Source: Tenacibaculum sp. SG-28 (GTDB lineage Bacteria; Bacteroidota; Bacteroidia; Flavobacteriales; Flavobacteriaceae). From it: 64,000 nucleotides of DNA. The DNA lies in assembly GCF_002954385.1 (NCBI RefSeq), contig NZ_MQVY01000002.1, positions 415,690-479,689 on the forward strand, in the 5' to 3' direction. Positions 39,515-48,436 of this stretch are shown here, piece after piece. Every line of letters starts with the position of its first letter. The first letter of the stretch is position 1. The translations under genes and the position numbers were made by a program. The notes below the pieces were generated by a model, which did not search any database, was not told the DNA's origin, and was given only the letters and a program-made list of their open reading frames with translations.

Positions 39515-41530
39515 ATGGCAATTTTAGATTCAAAAGTACCAAAAGGTCCATTAAAGGATAAGTGGACATCTTATAAAGACAAGATAAACCTTGTTAATCC
39601 AGCGAATAAACGTCTTATCGATGTAATCGTAGTTGGAACAGGTTTAGCAGGTGGATCTGCATCTGCTACCTTAGCAGAATTAGGATATAATGTAAAAGCA
39701 TTTGCTTATCAAGATTCTCCGCGTCGTGCACACTCTATTGCGGCACAAGGGGGGATAAACGCAGCAAAAAATTACCAAGGAGATGGCGATTCGAAATACC
39801 GTCTTTTCTATGATACTATCAAAGGTGGAGATTACAGATCGCGTGAAGCTAATGTGTATCGTTTAGCAGAAGTTTCTGCAAATATCATAGACCAATGTGT
39901 TGCACAAGGAGTTCCTTTTGCAAGAGATTATGGAGGCCTTCTAGACAACCGTTCTTTTGGTGGTGTATTAGTTTCTCGAACTTTTTACGCTAAAGGACAA
40001 ACAGGACAACAATTACTGTTGGGCGCTTACTCGGCGATGAACAGACAAATAGCACGTGGTAAGATTGAAATGTTCAATCGCCATGAAATGTTAGATCTTG
40101 TTATTGTAGATGGCAAAGCACGTGGTATAATCGCCAGAAATATGGTAACTGGCGAAATAGAACGTCATGCAGCACATGCTGTAGTTGTTGCTTCGGGGGG
40201 ATACGGAAATGTATATTTCTTGTCTACCAATGCCATGGGTTCTAATACTACAGCTGCCTGGAAAATTCATAAGAAAGGGGCTTATTTTGCAAATCCTTGT
40301 TTTACACAAATTCACCCTACTTGTATTCCTCGTTCTGGTGATTACCAATCGAAACTAACCTTAATGTCGGAATCTTTGCGTAATGATGGACGAATTTGGG
40401 TACCTAAACACATTGATGATGTTACAGCAATTCGAGAAGGTAAATTGAAACCTACGGAAATTGCAGAAGAAAATAGAGATTATTACCTAGAACGTCGTTA
40501 TCCTGCTTTTGGAAACTTAGTTCCTCGTGATGTTGCATCGCGTGCCGCAAAAGAACGATGCGATGCTGGTTATGGTGTTAACGCTACAGGAGAGGCGGTA
40601 TACTTAGATTTTAAAACCTCTATTGAACGTTACGGTAAAGAACAATGTAAACTGAAAGGAAATGATAATCCAACGCATGCAGAGATTTTAGCGGAAGGTG
40701 AAAAGGTGGTAGAGAATAAATATGGAAATTTATTCCAGATGTACGAAAAAATCGTGGATGAGAACCCATACAAAACACCGATGATGATTTATCCAGCTGT
40801 GCACTACACCATGGGTGGAATTTGGGTAGATTACAACCTAATGACCACTATTCCTGGATGTTATGCCATTGGAGAGGCTAACTTCTCTGACCACGGTGCC
40901 AATCGTCTTGGAGCATCTGCACTAATGCAAGGTTTATCGGATGGATATTTTGTATTACCATATACTATTGGAGATTATCTAGCAGATGATATTAGAACAG
41001 GTCCTATATCGACAGATTCTAAAGAATTTGAAGAAGCTGAAAACGCCGTTACTTCGAGAATTGAATTTTTCGTAAACAATAAAGGAAAACACTCTGTTGA
41101 TTATTACCACAAGAAACTAGGAAACATTATGTGGAATAAATGTGGGATGTCTCGTAACGAAACAGGATTAAAAGAAGCTATCGCTGAAATTAAAGAATTG
41201 CGTGATGACTTTTGGAAAAATGTTACCGTTCCTGGTGGGGCTAACGAAATGAACCCTGAATTAGAAAAAGCAGGACGCGTAGCAGACTTTTTAGAATTAG
41301 GAGAGTTATTCGCAAGAGATGCCTTAGACAGAACAGAATCTTGTGGAGGACATTTTAGAGAAGAATCTGTAGAACTCGATGGCCCTCAAAAAGGAGAAGC
41401 TAAACGTGATGACGAAAACTTTACTTATGTATCCGCATGGGAATTTAAAGGAGAACCGTCAGATGCAGTTTTACACAAAGAAGAATTAGAGTTTAACGAT
41501 ATTGAACTAAAACAACGTTCGTATAAATAA
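39515..41530 (+). CDS. sdhA: Succinate dehydrogenase flavoprotein subunit
   Basis: Flavoprotein of complex II, 671 residues, longer than E. coli SdhA and like epsilonproteobacterial Frd[16 protein letters not shown] (~42) binds FAD. The His in [15 protein letters not shown] (~72-86) is the covalent FAD site, [12 protein letters not shown] contains substrate-binding residues, and GALMQG-like and [17 protein letters not shown] are close to the C-terminal capping. The ~560-660 region is the helical domain. Frame intact; the 17-base gap after sdhC and 9-base gap before sdhB show one operon. Confidence 0.97.
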   Translation: MAILDSKVPKGPLKDKWTSYKDKINLVNPANKRLIDVIVVGTGLAGGSASATLAELGYNVKAFAYQDSPRRAHSIAAQGGINAAKNYQGDGDSKYRLFYDTIKGGDYRSREANVYRLAEVSANIIDQCVAQGVPFARDYGGLLDNRSFGGVLVSRTFYAKGQTGQQLLLGAYSAMNRQIARGKIEMFNRHEMLDLVIVDGKARGIIARNMVTGEIERHAAHAVVVASGGYGNVYFLSTNAMGSNTTAAWKIHKKGAYFANPCFTQIHPTCIPRSGDYQSKLTLMSESLRNDGRIWVPKHIDDVTAIREGKLKPTEIAEENRDYYLERRYPAFGNLVPRDVASRAAKERCDAGYGVNATGEAVYLDFKTSIERYGKEQCKLKGNDNPTHAEILAEGEKVVENKYGNLFQMYEKIVDENPYKTPMMIYPAVHYTMGGIWVDYNLMTTIPGCYAIGEANFSDHGANRLGASALMQGLSDGYFVLPYTIGDYLADDIRTGPISTDSKEFEEAENAVTSRIEFFVNNKGKHSVDYYHKKLGNIMWNKCGMSRNETGLKEAIAEIKELRDDFWKNVTVPGGANEMNPELEKAGRVADFLELGELFARDALDRTESCGGHFREESVELDGPQKGEAKRDDENFTYVSAWEFKGEPSDAVLHKEELEFNDIELKQRSYK

Positions 41531-41539
41531 GAATAGATT

Positions 41540-42286
41540 ATGAATTTAACACTTAAAATCTGGAGACAAAGAAACGCAAGTGATAAAGGAAAAATGGTTG
41601 CGTATAAAGTATCCAAAATTTCTGAACACATGTCTTTCTTAGAAATGATGGACGTATTGAACGAACAATTAATAGCCAAAGGGGAAGAACCTGTTGCCTT
41701 TGACCATGATTGTCGTGAAGGGATATGTGGTATGTGTTCGATGTATATCAACGGAGAAGCACACGGACCAGATAGGGGGGTAACTACGTGTCAATTACAC
41801 ATGCGAATGTTTAACGATGGGGATACAATACACATTGAGCCCTTTAGAGCAAAAGCATTCCCGGTAGTAAAAGATCTTGTTGTAGATAGAAGCGCCTTTG
41901 ATAGAATTCAACACGCTGGTGGGTATGTTTCTGTTAATACATCAGGAAATACCCAAGATGCAAATGCCATTCCTATCAATAAAGAAAATGCTGATAAAGC
42001 ATTTGATGCTGCAACTTGTATTGGTTGTGGTGCTTGCGTCGCAACTTGTAAGAACTCCTCTGCAATGCTATTTGTAGGCGCTAAAGTTTCACAATATGCA
42101 TTACTTCCACAAGGACAAGTAGAAGCTGTAGATCGTGTTAAAAACATGGTAGCACAGATGGATTTGGAAGGGTTTGGAAACTGTACGAATACTGGTGCAT
42201 GTGAAGTAGAATGTCCTAAGGGAATTTCTCTTGAAAATATTGCACGAATGAATTCTGAATTTATTAGTGCAAGTCTTAAGGGATAG
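41540..42286 (+). CDS. sdhB: Succinate dehydrogenase iron-sulfur subunit
   Basis: Electron-transfer subunit of complex II, 248 residues. The N-terminal plant ferredoxin domain has CREGICGMC (~54-62) and the distant Cys in GVTTC for the [2Fe-2S] cluster. The C-terminal domain has [11 protein letters not shown] (~156-166) and [12 protein letters not shown] (~214-225), which supply ligands for the [4Fe-4S] and [3Fe-4S] clusters. All expected cysteines are present. The gene ends 24 bases before an intrinsic terminator. Confidence 0.97.
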   Translation: MNLTLKIWRQRNASDKGKMVAYKVSKISEHMSFLEMMDVLNEQLIAKGEEPVAFDHDCREGICGMCSMYINGEAHGPDRGVTTCQLHMRMFNDGDTIHIEPFRAKAFPVVKDLVVDRSAFDRIQHAGGYVSVNTSGNTQDANAIPINKENADKAFDAATCIGCGACVATCKNSSAMLFVGAKVSQYALLPQGQVEAVDRVKNMVAQMDLEGFGNCTNTGACEVECPKGISLENIARMNSEFISASLKG

Positions 42287-42310
42287 TAATAATATTCCCA
42301 TAAACGAATT

Positions 42311-42339
42311 AAAAAGAAGTCTTTTCAGACTTCTTTTTT
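42311..42339 (+). terminator. Intrinsic terminator after sdhB
   Basis: An 11-bp stem (AAAAAGAAGTC 42311-42321 with GACTTCTTTTT 42328-42338), a six-base loop and a T run. It closes the sdhCAB operon. Confidence 0.85.
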
Positions 42340-42424
42340 ATATCTCTATTCCTTATTTGAATTCGCCCATCCTCAAATATAGAGCACTTAAGACATCTTT
42401 TTTATACCATTCGAACATACCTTG

Positions 42425-42545
42425 TATATTTGGAACAGCAATTAGATCTAAAGTATAAGGGGAATTAAAAATGACTAATTGTTTGCATCTAATTAGATGA
42501 CAACACAAAGCCTGGAAGTGATTCTTCTAGGCTTCTTCTTTTAGC
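42425..42545 (+). other. Candidate small-RNA unit between sdhB and an amidohydrolase gene
   Basis: The 42341-42561 spacer holds a perfect -7 box TATATTTG (42425-42432) and a palindrome TTAGATCTAA (42442-42451). It also contains a 14-base perfect palindrome CATCTAATTAGATG (42486-42499), whose arm pairs with ATTAGAT at 42441-42447. An 11-bp hairpin follows (42508-42518 with 42524-42534, one G-T pair) and then T-rich sequence. No open frame fits. The parts and order suggest a ~100-base structured transcript, but there is no -33 box and no homology evidence. Confidence 0.3.
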
Positions 42546-42561
42546 ATTACATAAAGGTATA

Positions 42562-43842
42562 TTATTGCTTATAAACAACACCGTCTTTCATAACAAAAAC
42601 AACATTTTCCATAGTTGCAATTTGTTTGGTTGGGTCTTGGTTTACGGCAATAATATCGGCGTAAAAACCTTTATTAATTTGGCCAATTTCATTTTCCATT
42701 TTTAAAATTTTTGCATTGGTGATGGTAGCAGATTGAATGGTTTCCATAGCGGGCATTCCCGCGTCAACCATAAAGCGAAACTCTTTATTATTGTCACCGT
42801 GTCTAAAAACACCTGCATCGGTTCCGAATGCTATCCCAACACCCTTTTTGTAGGCTTTTGCAAAAGTACCCTGGATTTGTGGACCTACCTTTAATGCTTT
42901 TGGTACGACTATATCTGGGTAATAGCCTGCAACTTTTGCCTTTTCCTCCACTTCCTTACCAGCGGTTATGGTAGGCACTAAATACACATCATGTTCCATC
43001 ATCAGATTCATGGTTTCTTCACTCATATACGTACCATGTTCAATGGTTTTGACCCCTCCTAATATTGCTCGTTGCATACCTTCATCGCCATGTGCATGCG
43101 CAGCGACGTGCATTCCGTAATCCTTTGCAGTAGCACATATGGCTTTTATTTCTTCTATGGTGAACTGCGGATTATCACCACTTTTGGCGACACTTAGAAC
43201 ACCACCTGTGGCTGTAATTTTAATACAATCTGCCCCATTTTTATACCGCTGTCTGACCGCTTTTTTAGCGTCATCCACACTGTTTACAACTCCCTCCTTA
43301 GGTCCTGGATTACCAATTAGTATTCTACTGCTACCATTGGTTGGATCTGCATGACCGCCGGTGGTAGCTAAAGATTTTCCTGCTGTATATACTCTAGGTC
43401 CAGGAATTTTACCGGCATTAATAGCATTTCTTACAGCAATATTTACACCAGTTCCCCCTAAATCTCTAACAGTGGTAAAACCGTGTAATAAGGTTGTCTT
43501 GGCAAATCCTACAGAGTTAAAAGCGACATCTGCCTCATTTAAAATGTATTTCTGTAAACGAGTACTCGGACCGAATTCCTGTTCAATATGAACGTGCATG
43601 TCAATAAGACCAGGCATAACCACCTTATCTTTTAAATCAATTATAACATCAGTTGATGCTTTGGTTGGTACATAACCATCTAAAACTGCTTCAATCTTAT
43701 TGTTGGTAACAATAATTGTTTTTTGAGCATAGGAGGCACCTTTTTTAGTATCGATGATTGCGCCGCAATACAAGTATGTTTTTTGGGCGAAAGTAATGCC
43801 TATACCACAGCATATGAGAAGGGCAAGAAGAACTTTTTTCAT
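42562..43842 (-). CDS. Secreted metal-dependent amidohydrolase (imidazolonepropionase-like)
   Basis: An exported amidohydrolase of 426 residues. Signal peptide (~1-19, ending TFAQ), small beta-sandwich, then the TIM-barrel with metal motifs in order: PGLIDMHVHIE (HxH, ~63), CIKITATGG (Lys, ~195), VAAHAHGDEG (His, ~235), EHGTYM (His, ~257) and FGTDAGVFRHGD (Asp, ~315). These are the signatures of the Xaa-Pro/imidazolone-type peptidase-like amidohydrolase family of Bacteroidota. The start is ATG 43842 (MKKVLLALLIC). The substrate is probably a dipeptide or small amide, but is unknown. Confidence 0.85.
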   Translation of the reverse strand: MKKVLLALLICCGIGITFAQKTYLYCGAIIDTKKGASYAQKTIIVTNNKIEAVLDGYVPTKASTDVIIDLKDKVVMPGLIDMHVHIEQEFGPSTRLQKYILNEADVAFNSVGFAKTTLLHGFTTVRDLGGTGVNIAVRNAINAGKIPGPRVYTAGKSLATTGGHADPTNGSSRILIGNPGPKEGVVNSVDDAKKAVRQRYKNGADCIKITATGGVLSVAKSGDNPQFTIEEIKAICATAKDYGMHVAAHAHGDEGMQRAILGGVKTIEHGTYMSEETMNLMMEHDVYLVPTITAGKEVEEKAKVAGYYPDIVVPKALKVGPQIQGTFAKAYKKGVGIAFGTDAGVFRHGDNNKEFRFMVDAGMPAMETIQSATITNAKILKMENEIGQINKGFYADIIAVNQDPTKQIATMENVVFVMKDGVVYKQ

Positions 43843-44031
43843 GAGAGAGGTTTTAAAAATTTGGAGCATTAAAGATAAGGCTTCCCAGAAAAATTAAACA
43901 GTGAAAATTTAATAATTACTAACAGCATCTAAAATTTGAAAACGCATATAAAAAAAGTGATACCGTAAAACGAAGTGCGATTTACGGTAAGATAATTAGA
44001 AACCTCATAAAAACAATAGAGTTTACAAAAA

Positions 44032-44646
44032 TTATGGCTTTTTAATCTTGTCGTGTACTTTAGTTGGAATATTATCATTCCAGAGCGTCAGAATATCCGT
44101 AGCGACGCTAGCTCCGCTTCCCGCAGCTATGGCATATTGACTTCGCCAGCCAGCGATAGTACCACAAACGTATAACCCATCCTTTATGAGATGATTAAAA
44201 TTACGCAACTGAATTCTATCTTTCATCGCATTTGCTCTAGAGTGCCTTTCTAAGTATTGCTCCAGACCTGCTATGGTAAATGGTTTGGAATAATTAAGAG
44301 CTATGACTACAATTTTACTTTGGTACTCCATTTTATTGGTAACCACAGTAAAGCCAACGGTACCGTCTAAAACAGCTTCTACTTTTTCTCCTTCTATTTG
44401 GGTAACATCCGGATAAAATTTAGCCAATTGTCGTTTGCCTTCTTTTAAAATATTTTTACCCAAGGAACCCTCCGGTAACCCGAGCACATTATTGAAAAGA
44501 GCATCTTGTAGATGCGAACTTCTTTGGTGCATAATAATTCCTATGGATTTATTTTTTGCAAATTCTTTTTCTTTAGCAGAACCTAAAACTAAAGCACATT
44601 GCATCCCAGCAACACCACCTCCTATTACTAACACATCAAATTCCAT
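44032..44646 (-). CDS. Thioredoxin reductase-like FAD oxidoreductase, short form
   Basis: A 204-residue flavoprotein. The N-terminal FAD fold has VIGGGVAGMQCALVLGS (~7-23) and the C-terminal block DGLYVCGTIAGWRSQYAIAAGSG is the usual FAD-closing region of thioredoxin reductases. It lacks the central NADPH domain and the redox CxxC that complete enzymes (~310 residues) carry, so it probably does not reduce thioredoxin itself. It ends in a Lys-rich tail. Its start lies 2 bases after the MarC gene, suggesting one operon. Similar short proteins are known in flavobacteria without assigned function. Confidence 0.75.
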   Translation of the reverse strand: MEFDVLVIGGGVAGMQCALVLGSAKEKEFAKNKSIGIIMHQRSSHLQDALFNNVLGLPEGSLGKNILKEGKRQLAKFYPDVTQIEGEKVEAVLDGTVGFTVVTNKMEYQSKIVVIALNYSKPFTIAGLEQYLERHSRANAMKDRIQLRNFNHLIKDGLYVCGTIAGWRSQYAIAAGSGASVATDILTLWNDNIPTKVHDKIKKP

Positions 44647-44648
44647 AG

Positions 44649-45233
44649 CTACGCCATTAACATTTTAATATTATCGGCAAACAATTTCACCGCAATGGCT
44701 AATAAAATCACACCAAATATCTTGCGGATAATCTTAATTCCGTTTTGACCAATAAGTTTCTCAATCCTCGATGAGGTTTTCAATACAATATATATTAATA
44801 AAACATTTAAAAGTATCGCAATTACAATATTCTCCCATGCATATTCAGATCGAAGGGATAAAAGCGTTGTTAAACTTCCAGGACCAGCAATTAAAGGAAA
44901 AGCAATGGGAAATACAGAAGCATTTAAAGCAGAATCGTCTTCATCTTCTTTATACAATGTTATCCCGAGAATCATTTCAAGCGCTATAAAAAAAAGTATA
45001 AATGCACCAGCCACCGCAAAAGAATTGACATCAATTCCTATAAAACCAAGCAATCGTTGTCCTACAAATAAAAAAATAATCATAATTATACCAGCGATAA
45101 CAGAGGCTTTTTCGGATTGTATATGACCGGCTTTTTTTCGCAAATCAATAATGATAGGAATGTTGCCTATAATATCAATAACTGCAAACAAAACCATAAA
45201 TGCAGTGAAAATTTCTTTTAAACTAAAATTCAT
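44649..45233 (-). CDS. MarC-family integral membrane protein
   Basis: A 194-residue inner-membrane protein with six hydrophobic helices. Family marks are FTAFMVLFAVIDIIGNIPI (~8-26), FFIALEMILGI and the central FPIAFPLIAGPGSLTTLL (~115-132). The N-terminal Lys start is ATG 45233 (MNFSLKEI); the frame extends upstream into the promoter. MarC proteins are transporter-like but without a settled substrate; the old link to multiple antibiotic resistance has not held up. Confidence 0.9.
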   Translation of the reverse strand: MNFSLKEIFTAFMVLFAVIDIIGNIPIIIDLRKKAGHIQSEKASVIAGIIMIIFLFVGQRLLGFIGIDVNSFAVAGAFILFFIALEMILGITLYKEDEDDSALNASVFPIAFPLIAGPGSLTTLLSLRSEYAWENIVIAILLNVLLIYIVLKTSSRIEKLIGQNGIKIIRKIFGVILLAIAVKLFADNIKMLMA

Positions 45234-45253
45234 AATGTTACGTTTTTCGGGCA

Positions 45254-45261
45254 CAAAATTA
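45254..45261 (-). promoter_or_regulatory. -7 box (TAATTTTG) of the MarC gene
   Basis: Exact TAnnTTTG on the minus strand, ending 20 bases before the ATG; the -33 element is not clear. Confidence 0.35.
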
Positions 45262-45369
45262 TACAACTAAAGTTACAATCTACTATTTTTGTAAAAATTT
45301 TACGCAATCGTAACCTACTGTAAAATAGTATATTTCTAGATTACTTTAGGTTTTAAGGATATAAAATGT

Positions 45370-45951
45370 ATGTTTCAATTAGGAAAGACCCTAGTATCAG
45401 AGGATATTCTAGAAAAAGAATTTGTTTGTAATTTAAGTGCATGTAAAGGATCGTGTTGTATTGAAGGAGAGGCTGGTGCTCCTCTTTTACTTGAAGAGGC
45501 ATCTGTTTTGGAGGATATCTATCCCAAGGTAAAGCCTTTTTTGAGGAAAGAAGGTATCCAGGCTATTGAATCCCAAGGAACTTGGATTAAAAACGACTTT
45601 GGAGATATAGAAACTCCACTGGTAAACAATGCAGAGTGTGCCTACGTTACCTTCAATGATAAAGGATATGCCTCGTGTGGGATTGAAGATGCATACAACC
45701 AAGGCGTAATTTCGTGGAAAAAACCAATATCTTGTCATTTATATCCTATCAGGACAAGAGATTACAGTGAATTCTCTGCTGTAAATTATCACAAATGGGA
45801 GATATGCGATGACGCTTGCAGTTTGGGTAAAGAATTACAAGTACCTGTATATAAATTCCTTAAAGATGCATTAGTTAGAAGGTTTGGCGAGAATTGGTAT
45901 GACGCACTAGAAAAAGTAGCGCAAGAAAAGCAAAATGACGCATCTCTTTAA
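45370..45951 (+). CDS. DUF3109 (YkgJ-type Cys-rich) protein
   Basis: A 193-residue cytosolic protein with the Cys pattern of DUF3109/YkgJ-type proteins: CNLSACKGSCC (residues ~20-30), NNAECAYVTFNDKGYASCGIEDA (~86-108, in parts) and KPISCHLYPIR (~117). These clustered cysteines are thought to bind zinc or an Fe-S cluster. The family is widespread in Bacteroidota with no firm function. It stands alone between the divergent MarC gene and the convergent dGTPase gene. Frame intact. Confidence 0.85.
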   Translation: MFQLGKTLVSEDILEKEFVCNLSACKGSCCIEGEAGAPLLLEEASVLEDIYPKVKPFLRKEGIQAIESQGTWIKNDFGDIETPLVNNAECAYVTFNDKGYASCGIEDAYNQGVISWKKPISCHLYPIRTRDYSEFSAVNYHKWEICDDACSLGKELQVPVYKFLKDALVRRFGENWYDALEKVAQEKQNDASL

Positions 45952-45985
45952 AACGAGTTACAAAAGGATAACCTCACACAAAAAA

Positions 45986-47322
45986 CTATACAATATTTCC
46001 TTTAATTTTTTTGTGTAGCCTTATGGCATAACTATCGGATAATCCTGCAACATAACTACAAATTTGCATGATTCTATCGTATAAATTTACTTTATTTTGT
46101 CGGAACTCTTTCGGCAACAAATTTAAAACCAACGTGTCGTAGTTAGATTGCTTATTTTCAAAGGTATTGTTTAATGCAGTAATAAATACATCTAAAAGAT
46201 CTCCAATTATTTTATACCCGGCTACTTCTTTTTCAATTACTTCATTACTCTTGTAAATTTTATCGATACTGATTTTAATAATATCGTTAATTTGTGCTTC
46301 GTATTTGCATTTATCTAACAAGCCACGATTAAATTCACCGTGTAAAATAGCTTTTTCGTTTGCCAAGAATATTGCAACAGCCTCGTTGATTAAAACACCA
46401 ATAGCCAGTGCACGTAAATAACTCACCCGATCTTTTTTATGTTTTAAAGCATAATATTTTTGCTATCTATGGTATCTTTTACCAACTTAATCATATACTC
46501 TAGGGCATAATCTTCATCGATAAGTCCTAAATTAATACCATCTTCAAAATCGATTATGGTATAACAAATATCATCAGCAGCTTCTACTAAATAAGCCAAA
46601 GGGTGGCGGTAATATGAAGTATGGGTGTTCGATTTTTGTCGAAGCCCTAATTCTTTTACCAAATCCTGAAAGGCTGGCTTTTCAGACTGAAAAAAGCCGT
46701 ATTTTTTATCTACTATATGTGCAGAAGGTTTTTTAGGCAAACTCTCTTTAGGATACTTTAAAAAAGCTCCTAAGGTTGCATAAGACAGTCGAAGCCCACC
46801 AGACATACCTACTTTGCTCTCTGTTAAAATCTTAAAGCCATTGGCATTCCCTTCAAAATCGATCAAGTCTTGGTATTCTAACCCAGATAAATACGCTTTA
46901 TATTGTGAGCCATTTCCTGTTTTAAAATACTCTCCAATAGCTTTTTCACCAGAATGACCGAATGGTGGGTTTCCAATATCATGCATTAAAGATGCTGCTG
47001 CAACTATAGCGCCAAAATCATTGAAAGTGTATCCTAATTTTTTTAAGTTCGGATGCCGATCTAACAACTCTTTGCCTACTCTTCTGCCTAATGTTCTGCC
47101 AACTACAGAAACTTCTAAACTGTGGGTTAACCTAGTATGAACAAAATCGGTTTTTGATAACGGAATTACCTGTGTCTTATCTTGAAGACTTCTAAAAGCG
47201 GAAGAAAATATAATACGATCAAAATCTACTTCAAATCCCAATCGTGTTTCATCTTGTTGCAAACGTTCTCGTTTTTGAACATCTCCAAAGCGCTTTAAAG
47301 AAAGTAATTGTTCCCAGTGCAT
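45986..47322 (-). CDS. dgt: dGTP triphosphohydrolase, one frameshift
   Basis: Cleaves dGTP (or other dNTPs) to the nucleoside and triphosphate; about 445 residues in the repaired frame. The HD metal motifs are HTRLTHSLEVSVVGR (His ~51 and ~56) and SLMHDIGNPPFGHSGE (HD ~101-102), with the later YLVEAADDICY Asp. As read it stops at 46444 after KNIML, and the helical C-terminal part continues in the next frame (ALKHKKDRVSYLRALAIGVLINEAV), so one base is missing near 46450-46455. The start is ATG 47322 (MHWEQLLSLKRFGD). It could balance dNTP pools with nrdAB nearby. Confidence 0.88.
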
Positions 47323-47340
47323 AGTATATGTGTATTGGAA

Positions 47341-47348
47341 CAAAGTTA
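47341..47348 (-). promoter_or_regulatory. -7 box (TAACTTTG) of dgt
   Basis: Exact TAnnTTTG on the minus strand, ending 18 bases before the dgt ATG; no clear -33 element. Confidence 0.4.
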
Positions 47349-47517
47349 TTTAAAGTTTTTATTTTAATAGAGTAAGTTTATATAAATTATCAACACAACA
47401 AGTAATAATGTCTTGCAGTTGAAAGTGAGCGGTAAAAAACAAAGGCATTACTGGAGGGAAAGCCTGAAGGTTTAAAAGAAATGCTTCTATTAAATATGGT
47501 AAAATAGTAATATTTTA

Positions 47518-47525
47518 TAGCTTTG
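47518..47525 (+). promoter_or_regulatory. -7 box (TAGCTTTG) of the Panacea/membrane pair
   Basis: Exact TAnnTTTG, 45 bases upstream of the Panacea ATG at 47571. The 47349-47517 spacer otherwise holds nothing I recognise apart from a G-rich stretch around 47425-47460. Confidence 0.4.
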
Positions 47526-47570
47526 TATTGTATATGTTTAAACCTAATAGTAAAGTTAAGACAACGATAT

Positions 47571-48068
47571 ATGGGAACAACTAGTGCTGTTGCAAATGAG
47601 TTTTTAAAACTTTCCGAAAATACAGAAATCGAATTAACAACAATGAAGCTACTAAAACTTATGTATATAGCTCAGGGGCTTTCCCTATCTCTTTTAGATC
47701 GCCCAATTTTTTCAAATGACCATATTGAAGCATGGAAATTTGGCCCAGTAATTCCAAGCATTTACCACGAATTTAAACACTTTAAATCAGAACCGATTAC
47801 ATGTAAATCTATTGCATTAGATACTACATACCAGCAGTTTTCAGAACCTATTCTATCTAATACGGAAGAGCAAAAAATTGTATTATTAACCTGGCAATTG
47901 TATAAGAACATCTCTGCAAAAGATTTAGTAGATTTAACCCATATGGCAGGAACTCCATGGAGTTTATCCTACAGAAATAATCAAAATAGCGTCATAGAAA
48001 ACACACTCATTAAAAAATACTATGACAAGTTCGTAACAAACCTAGATAAACAATTAAAAAGTGCATAA
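47571..48068 (+). CDS. Panacea-domain (DUF4065) protein, probable antitoxin
   Basis: A 165-residue soluble protein, almost entirely the Panacea domain: VANEFLKLSENTEIELTTMKLLKLMYIAQG, in parts (~8-37), then the signature HIEAWKFGPVIPSIYHEFK (~52-70) and LTHMAGTPWSLSYR (~123-136). Panacea domains are known as the neutralising half of PanAT toxin-antitoxin pairs, whose toxins are diverse. Here it overlaps by 8 bases the small membrane-protein gene that follows. The start is ATG 47571 (MGTTSAV); 16 further residues are open upstream but overlap the promoter. Antitoxin activity is inferred, not shown. Confidence 0.8.
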   Translation: MGTTSAVANEFLKLSENTEIELTTMKLLKLMYIAQGLSLSLLDRPIFSNDHIEAWKFGPVIPSIYHEFKHFKSEPITCKSIALDTTYQQFSEPILSNTEEQKIVLLTWQLYKNISAKDLVDLTHMAGTPWSLSYRNNQNSVIENTLIKKYYDKFVTNLDKQLKSA

Positions 48069-48387
48069 TACTAAGTTAGATGAACTTCTGAAGGATTCGA
48101 AAAACTTATCTTTCGACGCCAAAATAATTGACAAGGAAACTGTTTTAACAGAGCAAGAAATTTACGATAGAGTTCAGGATAGATACGAACGAAAGAAGTA
48201 TGCGTTTAGAACCTTTATTTACTTGTGTGCATTTACCAGTATCATCTTGCTCATTATTGTTGGAAATGGTTTTTCTGGGGTTCTAAATTTTAAGTTAAGT
48301 GATTCGGTATTGATAGCCTTAATAACAACCTCATTAGCGACAGTTGTAGGGATTTTTATTCTAGTGATGCGCTATTTGTTTAAATAA
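48061..48387 (+). CDS. Small two-helix membrane protein, possible toxin of a Panacea pair
   Basis: A 108-residue protein starting at GTG 48061 inside the last codons of the Panacea gene. The first ~50 residues are cytosolic-looking, charged, with a possible coiled segment (EQEIYDRVQDRYERKKYAF). Two transmembrane helices follow: TFIYLCAFTSIILLIIVGN (~51-69) and SVLIALITTSLATVVGIFIL (~81-100), and a short basic tail. No enzyme motif is visible. Membrane-disrupting small proteins are among the reported PanAT toxin types, so a membrane-acting toxin is the leading hypothesis; a membrane anchor or sensor for the Panacea protein is an alternative. Confidence 0.6.
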   Translation: MHNTKLDELLKDSKNLSFDAKIIDKETVLTEQEIYDRVQDRYERKKYAFRTFIYLCAFTSIILLIIVGNGFSGVLNFKLSDSVLIALITTSLATVVGIFILVMRYLFK

Positions 48388-48413
48388 AAAAAGAGGCGTT
48401 TTTAACGCCTCTT
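48384..48413 (-). terminator. Intrinsic terminator of nrdA
   Basis: A 10-bp stem (AAGAGGCGTT 48391-48400 with AACGCCTCTT 48404-48413), a three-base loop, and an eight-base T/A-rich tail on the minus strand (T7 run). It also lies just after the plus-strand membrane gene, so it may serve both. Confidence 0.75.
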
Positions 48414-48436
48414 GTGAACTTTAAATTAAATTTGCT

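Noticed and set aside
44032..44646. Thioredoxin reductase as the product of the short flavoprotein gene
   Set aside because: Lacks the NADPH-binding domain and the redox-active CxxC; length is about two thirds of the family.
47425..47465. G/A-rich patch upstream of the Panacea gene as a riboswitch or repeat
   Set aside because: It has no self-complementarity beyond chance and no repeated unit.
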